Assembly (NCBI GenBank): GCA_040398805.1
Contig: JBBATK010000001.1
Location: forward strand, 124,001 to 188,000
Source: JBBATK01 sp040398805
GTDB taxonomy: Bacteria > Bacteroidota > Ignavibacteria > Kapaibacteriales > NICIL-2
DNA length: 64,000 bases
Direction: 5' to 3'
Below the pieces are notes generated by a model. The model saw nothing but the letters and a program-made list of their open reading frames with translations, made no database searches and was not told where the DNA came from. The position numbers and the translations under genes were made by a program. Within the stretch, counting starts at the first letter, position 1. Each line of letters starts with the position of its first letter. This document shows, in pieces, positions 38,374 to 46,069 of the stretch.

Positions 38374-40428
38374 TCAGTAAATGAGGAGTGAATGGACAAG
38401 GCGCTGGGTGCCACTGACGAATGACACGGTGTAGAGTCCTTCTTTCAGACCGCTCAGAGAGACGAACTGCGTGTCACCCATAACAGACTCTGTGCGGAGT
38501 TCCCGACCGAGCATATCGGATATGTACACGGCACCGGTGAACGCGGTCCACGGAATCGACAACGAGGGAGTGCCGTAGCGGACAGCGGAAGGGAGAACAT
38601 CGATGTCCGTCGTTTCGAGGGGAACATCGCTAGCAAGGTCGGTTGGCGCAATGCCACATGGAACGCGTGTATCGCCGTCGTTGATGACGATGAAACCACC
38701 ATCGGGAACACGGCGCGAGCGGACGTCATCCGCAACATCGAGACGGAAGGTGAACGACGACCGCGGCGTGCCGAACGGTATGCGGGCATAATAGAGGAAG
38801 GGGACGGCGCTGCTTTGCAGAGTGACGTTCCACTCCGGTAGTCCGTCGCGCCGGACGATGAGTGCTGCGCGAGTGATCGGAAGTGCGCTACGAAGCATGA
38901 AGGCGACGGTCTGATACGTAGGACCAGGGAAAGTGACGACGGGAGAGACGACGATGCCATGAGTTTGCGCAGCACGCATGACATTCGGAAGACCATAGCC
39001 GACGGCGTTGTCCGGAGTCTTCTGCGATGACGCCTCGCGCAACAGTGTACGTACCTGCCACGGCGTCAATTCAGGATACTGGTCGATGAGCAAAGCGACG
39101 GCACCTGCAAGTGCAGGGGTTGCGAACGACGTACCGCTGCCTCTGCCGATGGCGCTTCGTGTTGCAAGGCTCATGGCGGTGACGTCTTTGCCAAGAGTCG
39201 AAAAATCAGGCTTGACGAGCCCGGCGGCGTTGGGGCCTTTGGAGGTGAAGCCGGCGACATTCAGGGAGTCGTCTTTGAACGCACCGATGGTGAACGCCGA
39301 GTCTGCGTCCCCGGGCGTGATGATCGTCCGTTCCGTACCGCCGCTGTTTCCTGCAGCCGTAAGGCACACCACGCCGAGCGAGGTGGCGATATTGACGGCC
39401 CGTGCGCAAATGGTGGAGCGACCGTTCAGGGAGTCGTATGGATAACTCACGTCGGTGGAATCGAAGGTGTCGTAGCCGACGGATGACGACGTGAGATCGA
39501 CGCCGCGTGACTCCATCCATTCAATTGCAGCGGCGAATCGATCCTCTTCTATCCGTCGTTCGTAGCGCATGTCTTCGGTTTTCGCCAGCACCACGGAAAC
39601 ACCGGGAGCTGTACCGATGAGCGAGTCCTGAAGGAACCCTGCGGCGATCGACAGGCAGCCCGTGCCGTGTCCGTCCTGCGTGGGAACATCCAGGGAGTCG
39701 TTACCCGTGATACTGTCCCGGAACATGAAGTCATACTCGCCGAGTACCCGAAGGTCGTTGAAGCAGTCATGCGCCCGCCAGCGAAATCCATTATCGATCA
39801 TTCCCATCAATACACTTGCTCCCGTGATGCCCAGCGCATGGAGCTCGTTGGTCCCGAGCATTCTGTTCTGAGTGAGAGACGGCCCATAGCGAAAGGCACC
39901 GCAGCCCGTGTCGCGCGGTATGGTAAGAACGGACGGAGCTTCTTGGTCGATATCCGTCGCTACCTTCGACACCACCTGGAAAAAGTCTCCCGTCCGCCGC
40001 ACGGCCCGCACGTAGGGTTTCTTGCGGATCTTCTCGGCAGTCGACGAATCGCATTCGAGCACCGCGTAGTTCTGCCAGCGCAGTTGCAGGAGGATGGTAG
40101 CACCCGACTTGCGCAGGTCGTCCACATACGGCGCGTACAGCGGCGCATCGCGAATGGTGAAAAGCGAATCTCCCGGCAACACCTTCGCTCTGCGCCGCAG
40201 GCAACGGTCGCTCAGCAGATCCTTTGTTTCCGTGTAGAGCGAACTCCCGCGGACGAACGGGACGATACCCTTGTTCTCCAGGAACACCCGGTATGAATCC
40301 GTGGTTGCCGACGTTGACGCCGAGCTTCCGAAAACTGTGGAAAAAAATACCGCGAAAAGAAAGAGCATTCCCGTCCGTCGTGCACCATGTGCTGCACGGC
40401 TTTGTTCTATGTTTGCTGGTGTGGTCAT
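38374..40428 (-). CDS. Secreted subtilisin-like serine protease with T9SS sorting domain
   Basis: A 684-residue S8-family protease. It has a signal-type N-terminus (MLFLFAVFFSTVFGSSAS), a prodomain-like segment, and the triad regions: Asp in VLMGMIDNGFRW, His in DGHGTGCLSIAAG, and Ser in GTSFATPALAGAVALL. A beta-rich region follows, and the last 70 residues, with VYISDMLGRELRT and LSGLKEGLYTVSFVSG, match a type A Por secretion C-terminal sorting domain. Secretion to the cell surface or medium via T9SS is inferred. It is divergent from ygfZ, with starts 32 nt apart. Confidence 0.9.
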   Translation of the reverse strand: MTTPANIEQSRAAHGARRTGMLFLFAVFFSTVFGSSASTSATTDSYRVFLENKGIVPFVRGSSLYTETKDLLSDRCLRRRAKVLPGDSLFTIRDAPLYAPYVDDLRKSGATILLQLRWQNYAVLECDSSTAEKIRKKPYVRAVRRTGDFFQVVSKVATDIDQEAPSVLTIPRDTGCGAFRYGPSLTQNRMLGTNELHALGITGASVLMGMIDNGFRWRAHDCFNDLRVLGEYDFMFRDSITGNDSLDVPTQDGHGTGCLSIAAGFLQDSLIGTAPGVSVVLAKTEDMRYERRIEEDRFAAAIEWMESRGVDLTSSSVGYDTFDSTDVSYPYDSLNGRSTICARAVNIATSLGVVCLTAAGNSGGTERTIITPGDADSAFTIGAFKDDSLNVAGFTSKGPNAAGLVKPDFSTLGKDVTAMSLATRSAIGRGSGTSFATPALAGAVALLIDQYPELTPWQVRTLLREASSQKTPDNAVGYGLPNVMRAAQTHGIVVSPVVTFPGPTYQTVAFMLRSALPITRAALIVRRDGLPEWNVTLQSSAVPFLYYARIPFGTPRSSFTFRLDVADDVRSRRVPDGGFIVINDGDTRVPCGIAPTDLASDVPLETTDIDVLPSAVRYGTPSLSIPWTAFTGAVYISDMLGRELRTESVMGDTQFVSLSGLKEGLYTVSFVSGTQRLVHSLLIY
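40408..40415 (+). promoter_or_regulatory. -7 box TATGTTTG upstream of ygfZ
   Basis: TATGTTTG fits TAnnTTTG, 45 nt before the ygfZ ATG and inside the first codons of the divergent subtilase. The overlap with coding sequence and lack of a -33 box make it weak. Confidence 0.35.
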
Positions 40429-40460
40429 GGTGGGAAAAATACCTATTTACCTGAGAAAAA

Positions 40461-41435
40461 ATGAGCAACGATTCGACCGAGCGGCATCTCTCTGCGTGTG
40501 CGTATGTGCGGAGGACCGACCTTGCCGTGGTCCGCTTGGATGGTGGTGACGCGTTGGACTTCCTTCAGCGGATTTCCACGAATGATGTTCGTGATGTGAA
40601 CGATGCGCGGATGGCTACGACGTTATTCTGTACGGACAAAGGACGCATTCTGGATATCATCCGTGTGGTGCACCACGGAGACGCGCTTCATTTGATCGTC
40701 TCGCGCGTCCGCAAAGAACAGATCATCGCGTATCTGCGCACGTACATCATCATGGATGACGTCCGCGTGCGGGATTGTTCAGACGAGTGGGAGTGTGTCG
40801 AATTCACGGGACCGGGAGCCGCCGAGGCATGCTCTGCGCTCCTTGCTGCCGACGTATCGCCCTTTCCCGCGCATGCCGTCTATCGCGGAGCGGATGAGCT
40901 CCGTTCGACCTATGTCATCTCCGTCGAGTCACGGTGGGAGAACTCCTTTCTCGTGACCTATCCTGTGGCCGAAGGGGCCTCACGCGAGAGGATGGAGGAG
41001 TATTTGTCCGCCGTTCCGGAACTGCGTGACGATGAAGCCGAGATCCTTCGCATGGAGCGGGGGATTCCCGCCACGGATAAGGAGCTTACCGTTGAGCATA
41101 ATCCATTGGAAGCGAACCTTCTCCACTTCATCAACTTCCGAAAGGGCTGTTACTTAGGGCAGGAAGTGATTGCGCGGCTCGATTCGTACAACAAGGTGAA
41201 GGTGCGTCTTGTGGGAATTCGCTGCAGTGCGAACGTGCGCGAGAAGAGCGTCGTCGTCATCGACGGAGTCGATCCCGGGGTGGTCACCTCCGTGGGCGTC
41301 TCACCGAGGTATGGTCCTATCGCCTTGGCCTATGTCCGCACGGAGTACGCTACGCAAGGACGGACGGTGATGGTGCGCGACGAGCATAGCGGTGACCTGG
41401 CGGAATGCACCATTCAAGAGTTACCGTTTTCGTAG
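40461..41435 (+). CDS. ygfZ: YgfZ/GcvT-family folate-binding protein
   Basis: A 324-residue tetrahydrofolate-binding protein of the YgfZ/Iba57 group, which helps assemble or repair iron-sulfur clusters. The family signature KGCYLGQEVIARLDSYNKV with its reactive cysteine is present near residue 230. The N-terminal GcvT-like fold has FLQRISTNDV and a conserved DKGRILD turn. It may serve the clusters of the nearby SdhB, but there is no direct link. The LOG-family gene follows after 39 nt. Confidence 0.93.
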   Translation: MSNDSTERHLSACAYVRRTDLAVVRLDGGDALDFLQRISTNDVRDVNDARMATTLFCTDKGRILDIIRVVHHGDALHLIVSRVRKEQIIAYLRTYIIMDDVRVRDCSDEWECVEFTGPGAAEACSALLAADVSPFPAHAVYRGADELRSTYVISVESRWENSFLVTYPVAEGASRERMEEYLSAVPELRDDEAEILRMERGIPATDKELTVEHNPLEANLLHFINFRKGCYLGQEVIARLDSYNKVKVRLVGIRCSANVREKSVVVIDGVDPGVVTSVGVSPRYGPIALAYVRTEYATQGRTVMVRDEHSGDLAECTIQELPFS

Positions 41436-41474
41436 GAAAACTGTCGGTTCTTCTCCACTATCGAGGTCAATCTC

Positions 41475-42338
41475 ATGAACCCGAACAACGAACGTCCGGA
41501 ACCTTTGGACAGAGCACCGAAGGCCTACGACAACAAGGAATTCCTTCATTCGCCGAGGGCTCGAGTGATACGGATGATGGCGGAATACCAGCATCCTGAC
41601 CTCCATCTGCGCTTGAACGACATCCATAGCACGGTGATATTCTTCGGATCGGCTCGGATACCGTCTGCCGCGCAAAGCTTGGAGCAGCGTGAGGCGGTGC
41701 GTCTTCACACGGAGAACACCATTGGCGAAGAGCGGGAGCGAGCTGCCAAGAAACTCGAGATGCTCACGGTGCATGCCGAGATGGCGCAGTACTATGAGGA
41801 CGCCGTCGAGCTTGCGCGCATGGTCACCGAATGGTCCATGAAACTTCCGGACGGTAACGATTTCGTGGTGTGCACCGGTGGCGGACCCGGTATCATGGAA
41901 GCGGGAAACCGAGGAGCACATCTTGCAGGCGGGAAGTCCATCGGACTGAACATCTCCTTGCCCTTTGAGCAATATCCCAATCCGTACATCACGCCCGAAC
42001 TCAATTTTGAGTTCCACTATTTCTTCATGAGGAAGTTTTGGTTCGTGTATCTGGCGAAGGCGCTCGTGATTTTTCCCGGAGGTTTCGGAACCATGGATGA
42101 ACTCATGGAGGTGCTGACGCTGGTCCAGACGAAGAAGCTCCGCAAGCCGATGCCCATATGCATCTATGGCGAGAAGTTCTGGAAGAATGTCATCAATTTC
42201 GAATACTTGGCGCACATGAACATGATCGACGTGAACGATCTTGAACTCTTCCGCTTCGTCAATTCTCCGAGAGAAGCCTTCGACTATCTGCGCACGGAGT
42301 TGACGCGTATCCATGGCCTGCCCGCGGTGGATGTTTGA
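41475..42338 (+). CDS. LOG-family protein (TIGR00730-type nucleotide phosphoribohydrolase-like)
   Basis: A 287-residue Rossmann-fold protein. It has the nucleotide-binding GGGPGIMEAGNRGAH and the family signature FPGGFGTMDELMEVLT. LOG proteins release bases from nucleoside 5'-monophosphates; older entries call them lysine decarboxylases, wrongly. It is longer than the usual 190-220 residues, with about 70 extra at the N-terminus. The next gene overlaps its end by 8 nt. Confidence 0.9.
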   Translation: MNPNNERPEPLDRAPKAYDNKEFLHSPRARVIRMMAEYQHPDLHLRLNDIHSTVIFFGSARIPSAAQSLEQREAVRLHTENTIGEERERAAKKLEMLTVHAEMAQYYEDAVELARMVTEWSMKLPDGNDFVVCTGGGPGIMEAGNRGAHLAGGKSIGLNISLPFEQYPNPYITPELNFEFHYFFMRKFWFVYLAKALVIFPGGFGTMDELMEVLTLVQTKKLRKPMPICIYGEKFWKNVINFEYLAHMNMIDVNDLELFRFVNSPREAFDYLRTELTRIHGLPAVDV

Positions 42339-43290
42339 GAAGAGTGAGCAGTATTTGTCGCATGTGAAGTCAGTCAATCAATTACTCGGCATCAGTATGA
42401 ACGAGGTGAAGGAGTCGGAACTGCGGCCGCTATTGCAGTTGCTCGACGATACGGATACGACGGTCACCACGGCCGTGCAAGCCAAGCTCATCAGTTACGG
42501 CGGTCGCATCGTTCCCGTTTTACGCGATGTGATCGCCCGGGAGTCGGATCATGTCGCGGGCGACGCGAGCAGCGCTACGTTGGTCAACGCGCGTGCGTGT
42601 ATCCGGGCTCTGCAAACGGGAGCGCTTGCCGATGTCATGAACGAGGTGTTCGATGCCCATGCTACCGGCAGGGATGTCGACCTTGAGCGAGTGTGCGTGG
42701 GAATCTCCCGTTTCGGATGTCCGGAAATGGATGCCACCGCGTTATCCGATCTGCTCGATGTCCTGGCGTTGCGGGTGCACAAACATGTCGTCGAAACGAA
42801 CAACGTGAACGAGCTCACGCTGTTGATGTGTCTGAACAACGTGTTTTTCGAGGAGGAGTCGTATCGCGGGGCGACGACCAATTACTACTCGCCGGAGCAT
42901 TCGTATCTGGCGCACGTGTTGCGTTCCAAGAAAGGTATTCCGCTTTCGCTTTCACTTGTCTACATGCTCGTGGCCGAGCGCGTCGGAATCGAGCTTCAAG
43001 GGATCGGCATGCCCTTGCATTTTCTCGTGTTTCATCCCGTACTGAACGTCTTTATCGACACCTTCAACCAAGGCGCGTTCCTCTCGCATGATGATTGCGA
43101 GAAGTTCGTTCGGCAATCCGGGTTCTCGTTTCAGGAATCGATGCTCGGCAAGGCGTCGAACATGCTCATCATGCAACGCTTATTGCGCAATCTTGTCTAT
43201 GCACACACCAAGAACCGTCAGGAATGGGAGTCGGAAGTGTTGCAGGAAGCTCTTGATGAGATAGTACGATTGGGAACGAGCGACGGTTGA
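42331..43290 (+). CDS. SirB1-family transglutaminase-like protein
   Basis: A 319-residue protein. The C-terminal half matches the SirB1/Transglut_core2 family: YYSPEHSYLAHVLRSKKGIP, then LSLVYMLVAERVGIELQGIGMPLHFLV. The N-terminal part is helical with a HEAT-like look. The start at 42331 overlaps the LOG stop by 8 nt; ATG at 42397 is an alternative. Whether it has peptidase or amidase activity is unknown. Confidence 0.8.
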   Translation: MFEKSEQYLSHVKSVNQLLGISMNEVKESELRPLLQLLDDTDTTVTTAVQAKLISYGGRIVPVLRDVIARESDHVAGDASSATLVNARACIRALQTGALADVMNEVFDAHATGRDVDLERVCVGISRFGCPEMDATALSDLLDVLALRVHKHVVETNNVNELTLLMCLNNVFFEEESYRGATTNYYSPEHSYLAHVLRSKKGIPLSLSLVYMLVAERVGIELQGIGMPLHFLVFHPVLNVFIDTFNQGAFLSHDDCEKFVRQSGFSFQESMLGKASNMLIMQRLLRNLVYAHTKNRQEWESEVLQEALDEIVRLGTSDG

Positions 43291-43305
43291 CGCCGGATCA
43301 TTCGC

Positions 43306-44145
43306 CTACGAGTGATCGAAGGCCGTGAGTTTCGCGCGCAAGTCGTTGCATACCTGTGTATGAATCTGGCAGATGCGGCTCTCCGTGAGCGACAGCAGTG
43401 CGCCGATCTCCTTGAAGGTGAGATTCTCGTAGTAATAGAGGGTTATCACCAAACGTTTGCGTTCCGGAAGGTTTTTCAGATACGTGAGCAGGAAGTTCAT
43501 CCGCTCCTCGTCCGTTATGCGCGTTAGCGGACTTTCGTAATCCATATCGGGGAGTTCCTGAAGCACGTCGCGTTCTTCGCCTTCGTCGGACAGTCCCAGA
43601 CTGGATTTCGACTCGTTCATGGAGAGCGAGGCGACGGCAGCGGCTGCTGCGCTCAGGTACGTCTGGTATTCTTCGATGCTCACGTTCAAACGGGTACGCA
43701 CTTCCTCCTCGGTGACCTCTCGTCCGGTTTCGCGACGCAGTTGGTCCGACACCGCAACGAGTTCGTGAGCCTTCTTTCGAGCGGTGCGCGAAAGCCAATC
43801 CAGGCGTCGCATTTCGTCCAATACGGTTCCGCGGACGCGAGGCATGGCGAAGGTTTCGAATTTTATACCTCGTTCCGGCTCGAAGCGCTCGATGGCATCG
43901 TTGAGTCCGATGATACCCACGTGCAAGAAGTCCTCATCACTCAAAATGGCGTTCGAGGGGAGATTCATGGTATGAAGCGTGTACCGTACAAGCCACATGT
44001 AATTCATCATGAGCTTGCGTTTCGCTGCTGCGCGTTTGCCGGCAGAAGATCGCTTACCGTGGAAATCCTTCCATGCTTCTTTCGCCAATGCCTCATCGCC
44101 GTGCGAAACGGTGCGCGTCGGTTGTAGTTCTTCTTGCTCTATCAT
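43306..44145 (-). CDS. fliA: RNA polymerase sigma factor of the FliA/sigma-28 group
   Basis: A 279-residue sigma-70-family protein. Region 2 shows DFLHVGIIGLNDAIERFEPERG and FETFAMPRVRGTVLDEMRRLDW, the pattern that marks FliA/WhiG-type factors (MRxxDW). Region 3 and region 4 follow, the latter ending LTFKEIGALLSLTESRICQIH with its helix-turn-helix. AAGGAAGG precedes the ATG. It is third in a minus-strand string after an FlhF-like gene and a small membrane protein, as in flagellar operons, which favours FliA over other alternative sigmas. Confidence 0.9.
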   Translation of the reverse strand: MIEQEELQPTRTVSHGDEALAKEAWKDFHGKRSSAGKRAAAKRKLMMNYMWLVRYTLHTMNLPSNAILSDEDFLHVGIIGLNDAIERFEPERGIKFETFAMPRVRGTVLDEMRRLDWLSRTARKKAHELVAVSDQLRRETGREVTEEEVRTRLNVSIEEYQTYLSAAAAAVASLSMNESKSSLGLSDEGEERDVLQELPDMDYESPLTRITDEERMNFLLTYLKNLPERKRLVITLYYYENLTFKEIGALLSLTESRICQIHTQVCNDLRAKLTAFDHS

Positions 44146-44213
44146 GATACCTTCCTTGGTTCTGCGTTTAAGTCAACGTTTGTCATCATCCCAGTCGCTT
44201 CCGAGGAAACGGT

Positions 44214-44615
44214 TCAGGTATTGATGGTTTCGAATGTCGGCGGAGGATTGGCGGATTCCAGTTGCTGCGGTTGTTGGGCAGCTTCTACTTTCTCCTGCCG
44301 GTTTTTCTGCTCGACGGATTCCAGGCGCGCCTTGTTGATACTCTCCTCGATCTCCTTCATTGTCACCTTGTGAAGAATGGTCACGACGGCGACCATGACG
44401 ATACCGAAAAGGATAGAGCAACCCAGAAAGACAATGACGGATCGGTAGAGAACCCCCGCCATGTCGCTTGTGCCGCGAATGGTGAAGACCAGATACGCGA
44501 TACACGCAGCAAGCGTGCTGACCTGGAACAGCATGCCGATAGGGTATCTTGCTCGCATCGCAAGTTCCTTCGATGTGATGCCGCCGCCCGATGGAGATGT
44601 CTTTTTCTTTGCCAT
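44214..44615 (-). CDS. Two-helix membrane protein in the flhF-fliA string
   Basis: A 133-residue protein: about 25 basic and polar residues, two hydrophobic segments (about 27-48 and 55-82) and a charged, coiled C-terminal tail rich in Glu, Gln and Lys. No family is recognised. It stands between flhF and fliA, the place where flhG is usual, but has no ATPase motif. It has a good AGGAAGGA ribosome site and its own sigma-54-like promoter. A structural or regulatory part in flagellar assembly is possible from context only. Confidence 0.7.
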   Translation of the reverse strand: MAKKKTSPSGGGITSKELAMRARYPIGMLFQVSTLAACIAYLVFTIRGTSDMAGVLYRSVIVFLGCSILFGIVMVAVVTILHKVTMKEIEESINKARLESVEQKNRQEKVEAAQQPQQLESANPPPTFETINT

Positions 44616-44663
44616 ACCGCGTTAGCGTTCCTTCCTACAATCCTGGTCGTGTTTTGAATGTGT

Positions 44664-44681
44664 CTCAATCATTGTGCCAAA
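44664..44681 (-). promoter_or_regulatory. Sigma-54-like promoter before the two-helix protein gene
   Basis: Minus-strand TTTGGCACAATGATTGAG. The -24 part TTGGCAC is perfect and the -12 part TTGA differs from TTGC by one base. The predicted transcription start is about 38 nt before the ATG. It shares TTTGGCACAATnATT with the site upstream of flhF. Confidence 0.4.
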
Positions 44682-44683
44682 CA

Positions 44684-45853
44684 TCATCGTGTACGGAATA
44701 CCGCCGACGTCACGTTCGCTCCCGAAGCTGCCGATACGTGGACAGGCGCGGTGGCGCCGTGTGTGAGGAACGCAAGCGGAATGTTTCTTTCGGCCATTCC
44801 GTAGACATGCTCTCCGGGAATGCCATCGATATCGATACCTGTCAAAACCATGGAGCATCCTTCGATCGCTTCAGCGAAATCAAGCCACGATTTCATTCTC
44901 TGCGCGTGTGAGCCGGCTTGAACCGTCACGAGGACGCAGTCAGGCCGCACGACATCCATGATGGTTTCGCAGCGTTCCCAGGATTCATCGTCACCGGGGC
45001 TTAGCGAGAGTTCGATAAAGGAGATATCCTCATCCGTATTCGTCGTGAGCGATTCCACAAGCTCGTTCACGGAGGTATAGTATTCATATCGCGCACCGTC
45101 CACCACGAGGGGTTCGGCAGTGCTTGCCGCTTGACGGTAGATGGAAGAGCGGGTCTCCAGCGTCAGATGCAGGCTCTGGGACAAAAGCGTCGAAAACGTC
45201 GTTTTTCCCGAACCCGGCGCACCGATCACCAGGACGATGCTTCGTTCATTGCCGAGTTGAATCGGAGATGATGTGCGGACGGACTTCTCGATAAGGGCCA
45301 GACACGTTGCGCGCACCTCTTCAGCACTTCCGGAAAGTCCGCGGGCGCTCATGTTGCCGATATAGAACATCGCCTGTTCTTCGGTGTAACCTGTTTCACG
45401 AAGCTCTTCGTACATGGACTTGTACGCATCGGGAAGTGCGGTGGTGAAGCGAAAACGCTGTGTCGTTGCAAGGTCCTTCAAAGCGGACTGGATTTCATCC
45501 AGACGACGCTGAAGGTCTTGGTCTGCCGTTGCCGGTCTCTTTGTTGTCGAGATACGTGGTGCCGTGGCGAGAGTCGAGTCTTCGTCCATAATGACGCGGC
45601 GTCGTTTCTGTCCTTCCGGGGCACCTCCGGCGGCATACAGGATATCCGTGGGGACGGCGATGCTCTCGGTGCGCTGCGTGTTGCGGAAACGGGCAAGATC
45701 CTCAGGATGGATGCCGGCAACAAGCTCCGTCACCGGCCGGCCCTCCATCATCACTTGCTCCGATGACAGGATCACTGCCTCACTGCCGATCTCGCGACGC
45801 ATCATTTCGATGCTTTCGCGCATGTTTCGTCCATGAAACTTCTTGATATGCAT
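44684..45853 (-). CDS. flhF: FlhF-like protein with degenerate GTPase motifs
   Basis: A 389-residue protein. The N-terminus MHIKKFHGRNMRESIEMM and the following IGSEAVILSS are typical of FlhF, the SRP-type GTPase that places flagella. The P-loop GAPGSGKT (211-218) is present. The other G motifs are not: the DTYR segment reads SSIYR, the DTAG box is replaced by an ELSLSPG stretch, and the TKLD motif reads TGIDID. The closing IPLAFLTHGATAPVHV resembles the FlhF end. GTP hydrolysis is therefore doubtful. A GAGG precedes the ATG and a sigma-54-like site lies 45-60 nt upstream. Confidence 0.82.
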   Translation of the reverse strand: MHIKKFHGRNMRESIEMMRREIGSEAVILSSEQVMMEGRPVTELVAGIHPEDLARFRNTQRTESIAVPTDILYAAGGAPEGQKRRRVIMDEDSTLATAPRISTTKRPATADQDLQRRLDEIQSALKDLATTQRFRFTTALPDAYKSMYEELRETGYTEEQAMFYIGNMSARGLSGSAEEVRATCLALIEKSVRTSSPIQLGNERSIVLVIGAPGSGKTTFSTLLSQSLHLTLETRSSIYRQAASTAEPLVVDGARYEYYTSVNELVESLTTNTDEDISFIELSLSPGDDESWERCETIMDVVRPDCVLVTVQAGSHAQRMKSWLDFAEAIEGCSMVLTGIDIDGIPGEHVYGMAERNIPLAFLTHGATAPVHVSAASGANVTSAVFRTR

Positions 45854-45895
45854 AGGTACCTCGTCGTCGCAATTCGTATCGTCCTCTCCTCACTT

Positions 45896-45913
45896 CGTAA
45901 TAATTGTGCCAAA
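45896..45913 (-). promoter_or_regulatory. Sigma-54-like promoter before flhF
   Basis: Minus-strand TTTGGCACAATTATTACG. The -24 element TTGGCAC is perfect and the -12 element TTAC has one mismatch to TTGC. The predicted start is about 32 nt before the flhF ATG. It matches the site at 44664-44681 in 14 of the first 15 bases. Confidence 0.4.
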
Positions 45914-45992
45914 TCTTTCTCAGGAACAACCGAATCGAGAGTTTTTTCTCGATAGTTGAGAGCAAGCCCCTAACCGAGCGTGGTTTGTGGAC

Positions 45993-46023
45993 AAAAAAAA
46001 GGGGCGAACGGTCAGTTCGCCCC
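45993..46023 (-). terminator. Intrinsic terminator of the giant T9SS protein gene
   Basis: Perfect 9-bp stem GGGGCGAAC / GTTCGCCCC with a 5-nt loop; on the minus strand it is followed by T8. It lies 47 nt after the stop of the gene ending at 46070. Confidence 0.92.
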
Positions 46024-46069
46024 TTCGGGTACTATCCATGAGTTGTCCGCAACCCGCTTGGCGGATGCT

